A DNA stretch of 64,000 bases from Paragordius varius (Eukaryota; Nematomorpha): the NCBI GenBank assembly GCA_964247055.1, contig OZ176053.1:7440001-7504000 (forward strand), given 5' to 3'. The stretch's first letter is position 1, and each line of letters opens with the position of its first letter. Made by a program: the position numbers and the translations under genes. The notes under the pieces are model-generated. The model made no database searches. It was not told the origin of the DNA and worked only from the letters and a program-made list of their open reading frames with translations. Shown here piece after piece: positions 47,201 through 58,956 of this stretch.

Positions 47201-50200
47201 CATTAATTTTTTATGTAATCTTTACCATTGTCAATTTTTAACTGATATTTACCCGAATATTTTATGAGCCTGGTAAATTTGAATTTTAGCAGTTTTAGCA
47301 TACTTTTTCATATATGTTGAAAAGCTATAGTAACAAATATAAAATTATATTTTTTTTCAAAAATTTGCAATCTAGAAAAGCTAAAGTGACAGCCACAACT
47401 ACATCTGCAAATACATCATTAGCATCTACAACCAACACTGGCAATGAAACAATGCCCTCTTTACAAACTTTTACAGTTCGGACTGGCTCTAAAACCGAAA
47501 GTGACCACTTTTTGCAAAGCTATCCCGATTGTTTGGCTATATATCCAATAACGCAAAATATGACCGCTAGTGATCGATCACAATTGATCAAGGTAACTAT
47601 AAATTAAATGGCTTTGCATTTTTTTTTTAAATAAAAATGCTATATAATAAATTCTCTACTCATCTATGAGCATCGCGATCACGCTACAGTAATTTTCCAA
47701 TAATCTGTTTACCGATTTTTCAAGACTTTTGACATCAATGAGCTTTTTCTTCATATTTTGTATTATTTGCTATTTAACCTTTACTGTTTTTATTATATTT
47801 TTTATTCAATATATGTCTAAAAGATTTTTAAAATAGTGGTATTTTTAATTTTTAATAGGGTTGCGAAGAAAAAGGTGCCATTTGCAAGTATCCAGCACGG
47901 GAAGATAAAATGGCTCAGGATATGTGTTTCGTGTTTGCAAGAAAACCGCTCATAACCTTGGCCAAGAAATATATTGAAAATTATTTTACCGAATTGGTAG
48001 TATTGCTTTTTTAACTTTGTATAAAGCCGAATTTGTAATGGAGTTTATTTTTAAGATGCATTTGTTTTAATTTGTGTATTTAATGGAAAAGCCTTTTTTG
48101 TTTAACACTTAAAATATTTATGCTGTGTATTTTAAACTTGATATATAATATATATTTTTAGAAAGAACGGGTGACCATTTTTGTTGAGGTTGATTCTCAA
48201 TACTGTCCACTCATTCTTGGGGCAAAAGGTACCCGACTCGCAAATATTTGCAATGAATTCGCGGTTAAAATACATGTGCCTGATTTGAGGAAAAAAGGTG
48301 GTAAACGAATTAATGATACACCAAACGGGGATCATCATGAAGAATCAAACAATCCCGAAGAAACTGATGCATATAATGTTGAAGCTAATGAACATATAGA
48401 TGCAAATATAAATAATATGAAAATTCCCAAATCAATACCTTGTCAAATTGAAATTAGTGGACGTCCTGGGAATTGTGAACTTGCTAAACAGGCTATTTTG
48501 GTATACAATCATTTAAGCTAAAGGAGGATCAAACTTATATTTCTTAGTTTTACTTTAACTAATGTTAAGATTCCGAATGATTTTCTATATATATTTTATA
48601 CGTATTAACTGCAACAGGATCAACTTCCACACACTGAAACAATAAGCATGAGTCGAAATATGTGGAATAAACTTAATAAACCATCTTTGGGTCTTAAATC
48701 ACTGTTTAAGAGCATTTCATTCAACATCAAATCCGACAAATCCCAATCCAATGCTGCCGAACCCACAGTTGCAATCAACTTGCGCGGTAACCATGGGGAA
48801 GTTATTAAAGCGACAAAATGGATTACTGAACAAATGCAAACGCTAGAAAAAAATGTTAGTGCATCTCTCAATGATATATATAACATTTATTAAAATAGTA
48901 TGTTAGAAATTAAAGTATATTTGTCTCTATGTTACTATAATGCTCTGATTGTATTTCTGCATATAGGATCCAAATCAAATTTTTAAGGTTACGCATCACA
49001 TGGATATACCTATAGCGTTTAAGGGCCAAATCATTGGTAAGGGTGGACAAGAAATAAATGGCCTTTGTTCAAAATACAATGTGAGAATCTTATTCCCTCC
49101 CTTGAATACCAATGCTAACCGCAATAAAATTAAAAATACTAGGAAGAAAGAAAGTTCTGCTGAAAAACAATCATCACCCGCTGCAAATGACACCGAAATT
49201 ATTTGTAATGGTAATAATTCATCTGAACACGAGGATGGATTTGAAAACAATCCAGCACTCACTGCTAATTGTCAAGTCACTATTATGGGTGTAGATCAAA
49301 ATTCTATTGATGCTGTATGCAAAGAATTGGAAGAAAAGTTGGAGGCTTTGGTTAGTAATTATTATACCTATCAATCAATATATGATCATTTTTGAGACAT
49401 GCAATTTACGAAATAGCATTTTCCTAATTTTTATATAACAAGATTTTATGTCATTGGCTTGTTACACTACCCCTTATTAGTAAACTTATAAACGCTTTGC
49501 TTTAAACATTCAAAAAATATTTAAGGCTAGATTTTAATTGTGCATGAATTCGAAGTGATAAGAATTGTATAATATTTACTTTAAATCTTTTATATTTTAT
49601 ATAAATCTTAATTATATGGTTTACTAATTATATTTAGCAAAATAATTACGAAGACAAAATTGATGTTGAAACAAGCCTAATTCCGAGATTTATTGGCGCT
49701 GGTGGTCGTCAGATCAGAAAAACTATGTCTGATTTTGGTGTACGAAATAACATATTTAATAATTATTAGCATTCAAGGGAATAATATATTATAAATAATC
49801 ATATTTTTTCTGCATTTTACAGGTCAATATAACTACCAGAAGAAAAAATGATGGTGGGATTGATGGATCTTTCACGACATTTATAATACGTGGAAGTATA
49901 GAAAATGTTTCGAAATCCAAAACTTATATACAAAATCAAAGGCTGGAATACGTACGTTTTCATGATTACCTTAAAACTGTCAATGATTTCATATATAGAA
50001 TTAAAATATTAATATAGTACTTTTTTTTACCTATGTTTTACACCTTTGATTTTATAATTTTACTATTTGGTTCCCAGTATGAATATATTCAAAAATAAGT
50101 GCCACTTTTATTTTTCATGTTTATGCTTAATATCGAACCTACCTAATTTTTTCCTTTAATAATTTATTTTTTATCTAGTTGACCACTGAAAGCAAAAACG

Positions 50201-50349
50201 TTACAAATGGTAAACAGCCTAATACCAATTCAAACAGAAAACCCGCGGCAAATAAACCGCCATTTTTTCCTTTAAACGGATTTGCTGGTAGTATGGGATC
50301 CAACTCAATTAATTTTAATGCCTATCTTGACAGTAGTTTGGCAAATTGA
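38214..50349 (+). CDS. Vigilin (multi-KH-domain RNA-binding protein, HDLBP family)
   Basis: The 21 exons are 38214-38469, 38924-39972, 41896-42013, 42204-42319, 43030-43239, 44383-44646, 45061-45354, 45440-45547, 45639-45822, 46304-46443, 46528-46616, 46707-46857, 46935-47179, 47376-47592, 47859-47996, 48162-48500, 48618-48854, 48967-49350, 49638-49739, 49823-49951 and 50179-50349. They sum to 1646 codons with unbroken phase. Residues 1-435 are Asn/Ser-rich and unrecognised except KKEEEFPSLVSAK, which resembles YKDAFPPLP before the KH array of human vigilin. About 13 KH-like units follow from residue 436. A GxxG loop is visible in only seven: ILGKGGSKLRSIEEECGG, VAGRNG, VGKAGSTINKIKDQSG, IGTNGETIKEIRE, LGAKG, IGKGGQEI and IGAGGRQIRKTM. 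The insert-containing KH in exon 16 matches the vertebrate KH with a long charged insert. Vigilin binds mRNAs and tRNA on ER-associated ribosomes. Human vigilin is about 1268 residues, so this one is longer. Confidence 0.93.
39973..41895 (+). other. Vigilin intron 2, 1.9 kb, no coding content
   Basis: This is the longest vigilin intron. It is AT-rich, without a recognised transposon. Its 3' end carries the 29-bp tandem duplication. Confidence 0.6.
41812..41869. repeat. 29-bp perfect tandem duplication in vigilin intron 2
   Basis: Two identical units at 41812-41840 and 41841-41869 contain ATGTAGTTTTTTGCGC. They lie 26 bp before the exon 3 acceptor, within the usual branch-point zone. Confidence 0.9.
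44026..44308. mobile_element. hAT-type MITE in vigilin intron 5
   Basis: The element begins CAGGGGTGTACAACAC and has the hAT-like internal blocks CGCGGGCCG and, near the other end, CGCGGGTCGCGTGTAGGACC. The right end is CTCCCCCTCCCCTCG. Target duplications TTTTAAAT (44018-44025) and TTTTAAAG (44309-44316) match at 7 of 8. At 283 bp with no reading frame, it is non-autonomous. Confidence 0.7.
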
Positions 50350-52035
50350 CTCCTATATCTAATGATCTGATTTTTACTTTTTCTGATATTTGGGTTGATG
50401 GGTACAATATGAATGGCATTAAACTTTTTCTCTTATTTATCAATATTTATACTATTTTATAAAAAATGACTAATTAACGTATGTTCATTTATATTTTATT
50501 TAATGGTATATATCCAAAAAAATATCAATCATAAATTATTAAGGTAAAAGAGGGGAAAATTTTTGAAATAATGAAAAGTTTTTAATAACATATGTTTGAC
50601 AATAAAAATAGCATTTTTACACGCCAGCCTTTATTTGAATGATCGATCATTTTATGTAATTTTTTGGTGTTTTATTATTATGTTTTTGTTGATGCTTACG
50701 AAGCATTATATTTTTTATTTATGTATTTTTTTTACAAACCACTTAAAAATGTTGTGCTACCAAACGGTCTGAATCTATAATATTATTAATGCATAAGTTT
50801 ATCGGTGATTTAAAGTTATATGTTTTCTTTATTTATATTTAAATTACAAAATTTAACAAAAATCAATATATATTTATAATATAATCATTTACGCAAACTA
50901 TCATCCACCCATATAATATTTATTATAATAATCACTTCACTTTTGATATATCACAATTGATTTTAAAAGATTCTATTTTTCATTATTTTTTTAATTTTTT
51001 TTAAGCAATAAATGAATGACCAATAATTATTATTAAAACAGCAAAAATTGTTGTTTGATTATTATACATTAATAACTTAAAAATATATTACCAAAACATT
51101 TGTTACCCACACTATATATATTTCCTGATTAAATTTTTAACGAAATGCATAAATATCTATTATAATTATACAAAATTGATGCAACTATAATGATTTTACA
51201 TATTATACCTTATACGTGAATTTCATTTTAATTATTTGGAATATTTCCTATATGCATTAATCTTTGAAAATTGGTTCTGAATTTTCCTTAATTTTCATTA
51301 AACATGATTGAATATAAATGATTTTTTCAATTTTACGTACATTTGATGATCGTTAATAGTTAAATTTCAGAAAAATGGAAATAAATATTTTTGATTTGTA
51401 TTGGGAAAATACAGGCGGCGCTTTCAAAGATAATCTATATTAAAGCAGCAACTTTAGACATTTTTCCTGTCTGGGGTGAATATTATTACAAATTTTAATG
51501 CTTACAAGAGCTGTTGAACTAAAGAAAACACTCCAGGTATAACAAATTATATCCTGAACAAATACTATATGTTTATGAAAAAATGTTTCAAAATCATCAT
51601 AATGCTTTTTGTTTTGGGCCTTACACATCTAAAGTTATTTCACTTTTTGTTGTGATTTTATGGGAAAAATCCTAAAATCAGGGCGCATGCTAATTGGTAG
51701 ATACTAAATATACAATTTAGTATTTACCTAAAAATAATTATAATATTGGATGTGTGCGAAATTATAACTTTGGCTATGATAAAATGGGCTTATCTTAAAT
51801 AAAATTATAACATAAAATAAATTATTCAAAAAAAATTACTTGCTTTTTTAAGCATGATGAAAACAGCATATTACGTTTCACAATATCATTAGCACTGATT
51901 ATTGAGTCATTACCGGTTTAAATAGGAAGGCAGAAATCGTTCAAGTATTAATTAGACACTGAGGCCATTTTCCTATCTGATATTAAACGACAAAGCCTCT
52001 TATTTTTATCATTCAATAACATGTCGATTGCAAAA
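50350..52035. other. AT-rich intergenic DNA after vigilin
   Basis: It starts with the probable vigilin 3' UTR (AATAAA at 50601-50606). No gene is recognised. A short family C fragment (AATGCTTTTTGTTTTGGGCC) lies near 51600. Confidence 0.55.
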
Positions 52036-52039
52036 TAAA

Positions 52040-52672
52040 ACATCTGAGGCACACATTTTTTTTTGTATCAGAAGAAAACTGCTGAAAGTTATAATTTGCT
52101 GGTAGAAATTTGGTTGACATGCTCCATTTTAAAATGTGAAACCTGGTTATCAAATTTAAAAGTTTATTCAATGTGAAAGAGAGTTGGCACTCTGTAAACC
52201 AAGCAACTGCGAAGGCGTTAAAATAGTTATTGGAGGATAACGCTAATTCAAAAAATGACAAGCATTATAATCACAAAAAACAATTCGACTTTACAAGTAA
52301 TAGGAACGACCAAGAACGTAATTGGGTCCCACACAAGTTTAATTAAAATCGAACATCTAAAAGTTATACTGAAATCTTGCTTCGTCACGAAAGTAAATAA
52401 TTTTTGCATTGAATTGTGACGGGTGATAAGAAATGGCTTAATTATGTGGCAAACCAAAGAGAAAAATCTTGGCTTTTGCCAAGCCGATCCATCATCACCA
52501 AAACCGCCGCACTCTCCTGTGGCGCCATCTGATTTTTACCTCTTCTAATGAATGGGACAGCCGCAGAGCAATTGGAAAATGGGTTGCCGCAAAAGGAAAT
52601 CATTTTTTAGCATGTCAATCATATATTATTTGAGTGAAGAGCGAAATGTGCGAAAGCCCATGTGGAATATTA
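52040..52672 (+). mobile_element. Mariner transposase fossil
   Basis: Translation in the three forward frames shows the mariner order: KKTAESYNLLVEIW near 52070, WVPHKFN near 52325, IVTGDKKWLNYVANQREKSW near 52415-52480 and a C-terminal AKCAKAHVEY near 52645. The block V-T-G-D-E-K-W around the first catalytic Asp is diagnostic of mariner transposases; here the Glu is Lys. Many stops and frame changes are present and inverted-repeat ends were not found. It is interrupted at its 3' end by the next element. Confidence 0.65.
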
Positions 52673-53740
52673 CAGTCGTGTATGGAAACTTTTGATACGT
52701 ACGTTTTTAATTAATTTAAGTATTTTTTTTATTGTTTGCGTAAACATCCATTCAAGATGCGCATTCTTCTGACGATTTGTTTAGCCACAAATTAAAAAAG
52801 ACATATTGTTTTTATTTTTCATTGTAAAAATATTTAAGAATTTAATAAATTTATTCGACAGTTAATACATATTAAAATATATATTTATTGACGTTTAGAA
52901 ATAATTAACCATAAATGAATTTTAATGGACACTGAGCATCTAAAAGTTTAGAACCACTAAATGTGAAATTCTCTTTGATTTACAAATTACTCAAAAAAGG
53001 TGTATTTTACAATCGCGAGAACGCAATATACTAGGGACAATAGAAAAGTCATTTAATTGTGCCAGACTAGTCAAAGCTGTTCCGCACGAAAGAATTTTTA
53101 TTGACCAGTCGGATTTTCAGTTTAAAACTTAAAAATATATGGGTAGACTCGAAGGGCAAAAGTACCTATAGAGGGATAAAACAAAGGTGCACTCTAATTT
53201 TATAGAAAAAAATGATCTATTGATATATACGATTGGTTGTCAAGGAGTAATTAATTACAAAACGAAATAAGGCGACTTTAAAAGCGATAGTTTTAGAAAT
53301 TTATTGGCGGAATGCCTAACCGAAATTCCTGAAAATTCATTCATACAATGCCCCAATTCAAGCCGTGGTGGTAGGTGAACTAAGGAGCAAAATTTCACCT
53401 CCCTATTCGCCGCGACTCAATCCCTTTATTGTTTTTTTATGACACAGCCTTCTACACATTGGAAAAACCATTAGAAAACGAAACAATTATATTTATATTT
53501 AGTTGATATTGTATCAGACAATAATAAATATATTTTTAAGTTATATTTTGGCTCTTTGGAATCAAACTTTTGAATTATATTATTATATTCTTGATTTGCG
53601 TTATCTTTATAAGAAAAATAAAAACAATATGTCCCTTTTAATTGTGGCTAAACAAAACATCAGAAGGCGTATGTAGAATGGATGTTTACGTAAAACTCAA
53701 TAAAAAAAGTACATTTCTTAAAAGTTTTCATACCTGACTG
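52673..53740 (+). mobile_element. Tc1-like element with long inverted repeats, inserted in the mariner fossil
   Basis: The left end CAGTCGTGTATGGAAACTTT and right end (in reverse) CAGTCAGGTATGAAAACTTT start inverted repeats of about 140 bp that include ACGTAAACATCCATTC-like and GTTTAGCCACAA blocks. TA flanks both sides (52671-52672 and 53741-53742), the Tc1/mariner target duplication. Between about 53000 and 53450 the plus strand shows a decayed DDE transposase: FIDQSDFQF, then CQGVINY and FRNLLAECL, then SPYSPRLNPF, whose SPYSP.LNP is typical of Tc1/IS630 enzymes. It is broken by stops and frame changes. Confidence 0.75.
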
Positions 53741-53999
53741 TAATAAATAATTTCTTAAAAATTTCTGGGTTTGTACCAAAAAAACTCATAACCTGTTGTA
53801 ACCAAATTATAAAATTTGTATACCTTTTTATTCAAACGTAACACTTTTCAGCTAAACTCGACACTTTTTTCAAAAAATATTTTTTATAACAGGCTCAAAA
53901 CCTTTTTTTATCGAACTAACATATTTTTAATTTTATTAAAGTACCAACTGTAAGGGACCACACGTAAAGGAGTATTTGTAGTCTAACAAAGTTCGAAAT

Positions 54000-54043
54000 A
54001 TATCATATATATATACATATATTACAAAAGGTTATCGTGCTGG

Positions 54044-54075
<32 letters not shown>
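54000..54075. repeat. (TA)n microsatellite
   Basis: There is a long TA run at about 54048-54073, with shorter runs at 54003-54020. Confidence 0.85.
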
Positions 54076-54077
<2 letters not shown>

Positions 54078-54282
54078 TAACTTAATGAAGTATAAATGTA
54101 TTCAAATTCATAGGTGTAAAGTGCCTGCAACTATACAGTTTATAATAATACTAAAAACGTTGGTACGTGGTTATTAACTAATACAGTAATACATAAAACG
54201 TTCATGCAAATGAGCTATTATCTTTCAAAACGAGGTGGTAATATATGTAAGTTGCAACTATAACAGTAACTTATTTAGATAG

Positions 54283-54560
54283 GAAAATCGGTATTATCAT
54301 GCTGCTTTTAGATTTACCCCTTACGAGTGATTAAAGAAATTTATTTACACTTTTAGGGTAAGTGCTTCATAGCAATTTTTTTCACTTTTCTAAAATGGGT
54401 TAGTTTTCTATGAATAAACGCAAAAATGCATACAAATATCACAAAAGCCTAATTAACTATCAATCAATCGTAGGGACCAAAACCAAAAATGATAATCCTG
54501 AATCATTTTCTTAAAAGATATATATACATAGTTCATCTGGATATTTTTGTCTGACGTGCA
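54283..54560. repeat. Short family C foldback copy
   Basis: The left part (AGGAAAATCGGTATTATCATG..CCCCTTACGAGTG) and right part (GGGACCAAAACCAAAAATGA..ATTTTCTTAAAAGATATA) form the inverted ends with most of the interior missing, giving a copy under 300 bp. Confidence 0.5.
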
Positions 54561-54663
54561 TTTAAATTTTAGCTAAAACACTTTCAAAACAATAGTGGTT
54601 TACAAAATTAAACTCTGGGCCCCAAAATATCATGGTGCACAAAAAATGCATCTCATCGATTCA

Positions 54664-55075
54664 AAACCTATTTTTACACTTGAATGCAACACATTCTTTT
54701 TGTCCTTCGATTCAAATTGGGATGGTTGGATACCCCAGGCCTGTTAAAAATTTAATATTTCAAAAAATATGGAGGGAAACAAAACCATGGCAAAATTTGC
54801 ACTTTTATAACATTACTGAACCTAAACATAAAATAAATTCATTCAAAAATATTTTATATTACTTATTATATATAAGGTAAAACTTAAATGTAAAAATTTA
54901 GTCAACATGACATGTGTGCATTAGCTATTTAAAACTAAAACCATATATTTTTACTTAAATAACTTTCAAAACTGTGGTATATTTACAAAATTAAGCTCTG
55001 TGATATAAAACTACCCCAATGTGTAAACTAAGACAAAAAAGTGAAATGGTAATGAAGTGTTAAAAGTCATTGAAA
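54664..55075. repeat. Family E left end followed by a family F end
   Basis: 54664-54930 carries the family E left part (CACTTGAATGCAACACATTC, AAACCATGGCAAAATTTGC). 54990-55075 carries a reversed family F end (CTACCCCAATGTGT..GGTAATGAAGTGTTAA). The two families touch or are nested here; the exact junction is unclear. Confidence 0.45.
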
Positions 55076-55959
55076 AATTATTAAGTGGTATGAAAAAAGG
55101 TAAACATTGTGATAGATTAATGCATAAAGAATTCGCATGGCGCAACTTTTTAGATAATTGTTATTTATGAAAAAATCAAAATATGCGCACATTATATCAA
55201 AATATTTTTTTAGAAAATGTTAATTTCAAAATTTTGTATTATATTAAATTTATAAAAGCAAAATAATATTGATATGAATTTTAGGTGCGCTCCGAAAATC
55301 TCATTTTCTGCGACCCAGCTAGAATTACCTAGTATTCTTAAATAATCGCAAATGTGCCATGTACTATAATAATTTTATAGATTTGACAATGATACTCAAA
55401 TCGTGGCTTAAAAGTTTGCTTTTATGGCCCTGAATTATTTATTTATTTATTTGGTGTATTTATTTAGCGTAATAGCAGTATCAGGGAGTGAAACAACGTA
55501 AATTAGCTTTAGGGGTTCAAATTCACATATGCCAAACCGCTTTGCAATATTTGTAGATAATAGTGCATGGCCGTTTAGACAAAAAATACTTTAATCGGTT
55601 TTTAAAATTTTTAAAGTACCAAATTTCTATACTATGACATGACTGTTAATTTTTTTAAAAAATTTAATAATGCTTATGGGGAAATTTTGTCGGAGAGAGT
55701 TTTGTTTTTCGAAGCATACTGGAAACGGTAATAAAATACTTTAGAATATAATAAAACTTTTACTATATACGATTAAGATTTCTCACTTCAAAAAATTGAC
55801 TTAAATGTTCTTTTTCAATAATTTAAATAAATTGTATTTTAAAATAATAAATAAGGAAAGCGATATAGTTTTTGATCCCGAACAGCTGAAATGCTTTTAT
55901 ACAGATCATGTCAAATTAAACACATCGATTCGAATTTATCTAGTGGCCCCTGACTATGT

Positions 55960-58800
55960 GTGGGATGATAAAAAAAATTTCTGACTTGTCTGCAAGTTTT
56001 TCACATCATGGCTTGCTTTCATGTGTAAAAAAATTTAACATTAGACGACTTAAGTCAAGCAAAAAAACTTGATTCGGAGGTGAAAAATATGATCAAGGAA
56101 ACCTGAAGATTTGGCAAGTGTGGTGTATGGCTAGGGTGACCAGATTTTTTGAAGGAAAAAGCGGGACAAATCTGAGAAAGGGTTGGGGGGGGCATGGAGG
56201 GGGAGGGGCACAACCAAAAATTTTTATACAAAAAATTATTGTAATATTTATTTATTTTTAACAGAAATACATTATAATATAAAAAAATATTTAATTCCTT
56301 GTCTCAGGTTATTCGTAACTTATTCAAATCTGCATCACAAGCGATTGTATGCAATGTCCTTTCACCACATGCATTTTCTGAAATAGAAGAAGATTTGCAG
56401 AAAATAAATTTTATATCGCTATATTCTGATGGACAAAATCATTTCCCACTCTCATTCTCTACCCAGTGAAAATTAAATTTTACTGCAATAATGAATATTC
56501 TGGAGAAAAATAACTTTAAAGACAAAATAATCGCAAAGTGCCCTGGGTGGAAATGCAAGGAGCGACACAAAAAAATATTTCTAATAAATCGAATAATCTT
56601 AAAAACATTATTGGCGGATACACAACGCTATTCAAACAGCTGCTGATTTGTTACCCCTAGATGTGGAAAATGTAGTTGTTAAACTGCTTGAATATTGTAG
56701 AACTCTTTGGTTAGCTTTTTTGCCAGCTATTAAAAAAATCTTAAAAATGTATGTTCGCCTAGAATCATTTTTTATCACAGGACAAATATCTAAAATTTCA
56801 AGTCAAGAAAGGATAGAAAATAATTATATACCATTACCTAATAGCAATATTATAAATCATCCAGAAAAACAAGGCTCAATGAATAGCAGAATATAAATGT
56901 TTTATACAAACTGAAAAGATTATTTTGAAGACAAGACGGTGCTCAATGACACTTTTTTCTGAAGTATCATTATTAAATAAATGTATTGATAATGAAAACT
57001 TATATTAGGACAACAGAAAAAAATACAGTAGAATGGTTTAAAATTATGATTTTTATACAATCTAAATTGTGGAATTTGCAGTATCTTTACCTGGAACCAC
57101 TGCTATAGAACGCGTTTTTCCACAGTAAATCAAGTGTGGACACGGAAAAATCAAATTTAAATGTTGAAACTTTAAAAGCCATGTCCAAATATAATTTGAC
57201 AAATTATTAGGAAGACTTATACAATATTAAGTATTTTTTTTATTTTTAACCTAAAAACTTTATAAATATAAGAAAATATTTTATTGGTATATTTTTTATG
57301 ATTGCGTTTTAGCAGATTTTTATCATTTTTTAAAATATTGTAAAAGTCTTCGCAAGAATTTGTCAAATTATATTTGACAGATAAAATGGCCTTTAAAGTT
57401 TCAACATTTAAATTATTTTTCCGATGTTCACACCTGATTTACTGTGGAAAAAACGGGCTCAGTAGCAGCGTTAGTTCTAGATAAAGATAATGCAAATTCC
57501 ACAATTTTTAAAATATTATTGTATGGAACATAGTTTGTTTCAAAATGATGAAATATTTCCAACAATTTCTTTTCTACTGTATTTTTTTCTGTGGTTCATA
57601 ATTTAAGTTTTCATTATTAATATATTTTTTAACTAATGATACTTCAGAATCGGGATTTTTACCAGGTAGAGAAATAAAATCTAGAATTTTAATTTTACTC
57701 AGGTTTTTGGATCAAAATATCATATTAAAGTGGGAAATAATTTTGTTACCTTGTGATTTGATGCATCAGAATATAGCGATATGAAATTAATTTTCAGCAA
57801 ATCTTTTTGTATTTCAGTAAATGCATGTAGCAAAAGGACATTGCATACAATGGATTTAGCCTTTGTACGAGGACATGTAAATTTTTTTTTGAATAAGGTA
57901 CGAATAACCTGTGAGGTACAATCCATAGATCTAAATGAATGATTGTGATTAAAGTCGTGAAAAGATAAAACGCCTTCGGATAATACCAAATTCTTTCCTT
58001 CCTCTCCAAAAGCGGTTTTTCAATAAAAATCGCTCATTTTGTAAGATGATGCCGCCATATCTAAACATTTTTTATGTTTCTGTGTTTCCATATGCTTTGT
58101 AATATTATGCTTGCCACCATGTGCTAGGGTGAATTTCCCCTCGCTTAAGAACATTTAACAAATGATTCATTCTTTGTTTTTTGCAAAAGGAAATTCTTTC
58201 ATTAATTCATTGTTGAATTCGCAACTTTTTATACACATATATTTAAACTAATATTAGTATAAAAAAATACTGTATTACCTTAATTTTGGAGTAAACGTAG
58301 AAGCTACCGATTTGTGGTATTAATTTGTCTTTTTGATAATGTTGGCAGTAGGCGTACGAAGCAAAGTGTATAATCATATGATATATATTCGAAAAAAATA
58401 AATATTTTAATTAAAAAATAAAAAATTTAATTAAAATTTATATAGATATTGATAACTAATGATAAAAAATTTAAACGGATTTTAAATGCATATAAAAATT
58501 TTTTTTTCATATAATCGTGAAAAAACGGGACACTTCAAAAACGTGGCGGGACGCGGGAAAAATGGTGAAAAAGCGGGACGTCTGTTCACCCTATGTATGG
58601 GACACCAGATTTAAAAATATGGATAAAATTATTTTGGAACTATTTATTTATATAATTTAGGTTTTATTAAACCCTTTGTTAATTATAAACTGTTTATTTG
58701 ATAATTTTTGGATAAAAACCTATTCAAATTGGGTGGATACAAAAGAAGATTATTTATAAAAAACCTGGTAATGTCTAAAAATGCAAAAAATATGCTAAAT
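55960..58800. mobile_element. Family D element split by a hAT insertion
   Basis: 55960-56131 and 58594-58800 together match the family D copy at 22.4-22.8 kb (for example TCATGGCTT.C.TTCATGTG, then GGATAAAATTATTTTGGAA, then TTGGGTGGATACAA). The hAT element at 56132-58593 lies between the parts. Confidence 0.55.
56132..58593. mobile_element. Double hAT element, two transposase copies tail to tail
   Basis: The outer ends TAGGGTGACCAGA and TCTGTTCACCCTA are inverted repeats (12 of 13), flanked by TGTATGGC (56124-56131) and TGTATGGG (58594-58601), 7 of 8 matching. Inside, the left half (+) and right half (-) carry the same transposase. The left half has GCAATGTCCTTTCACCACAT near 56350; the right half, read in reverse, has GCAATGTCCTTTTGCTACAT near 57840. 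The C-terminal region AATGTTGAAACTTTAAA occurs at about 57160 (+) and 57400 (-). The right half keeps longer open readings (57989-57720, with FHDFNHNHSFRSMDCTSQVI) and a BED-like patch near 58130. Both copies contain stops and frame changes. The symmetry centre is near 57290. Confidence 0.8.
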
Positions 58801-58956
58801 TTATCAATTCCCCCACAAAAAAACTTGATTCACTAAAATATTTTAAAATTAAATATTAATCTTAAAAATTTTATCTTCGTTTTACATAAAATAATAAATA
58901 AAGGTTTCTTTACCATTAAAATAAAGAGTTAATTTTATCATAAATATATTTCAAAT

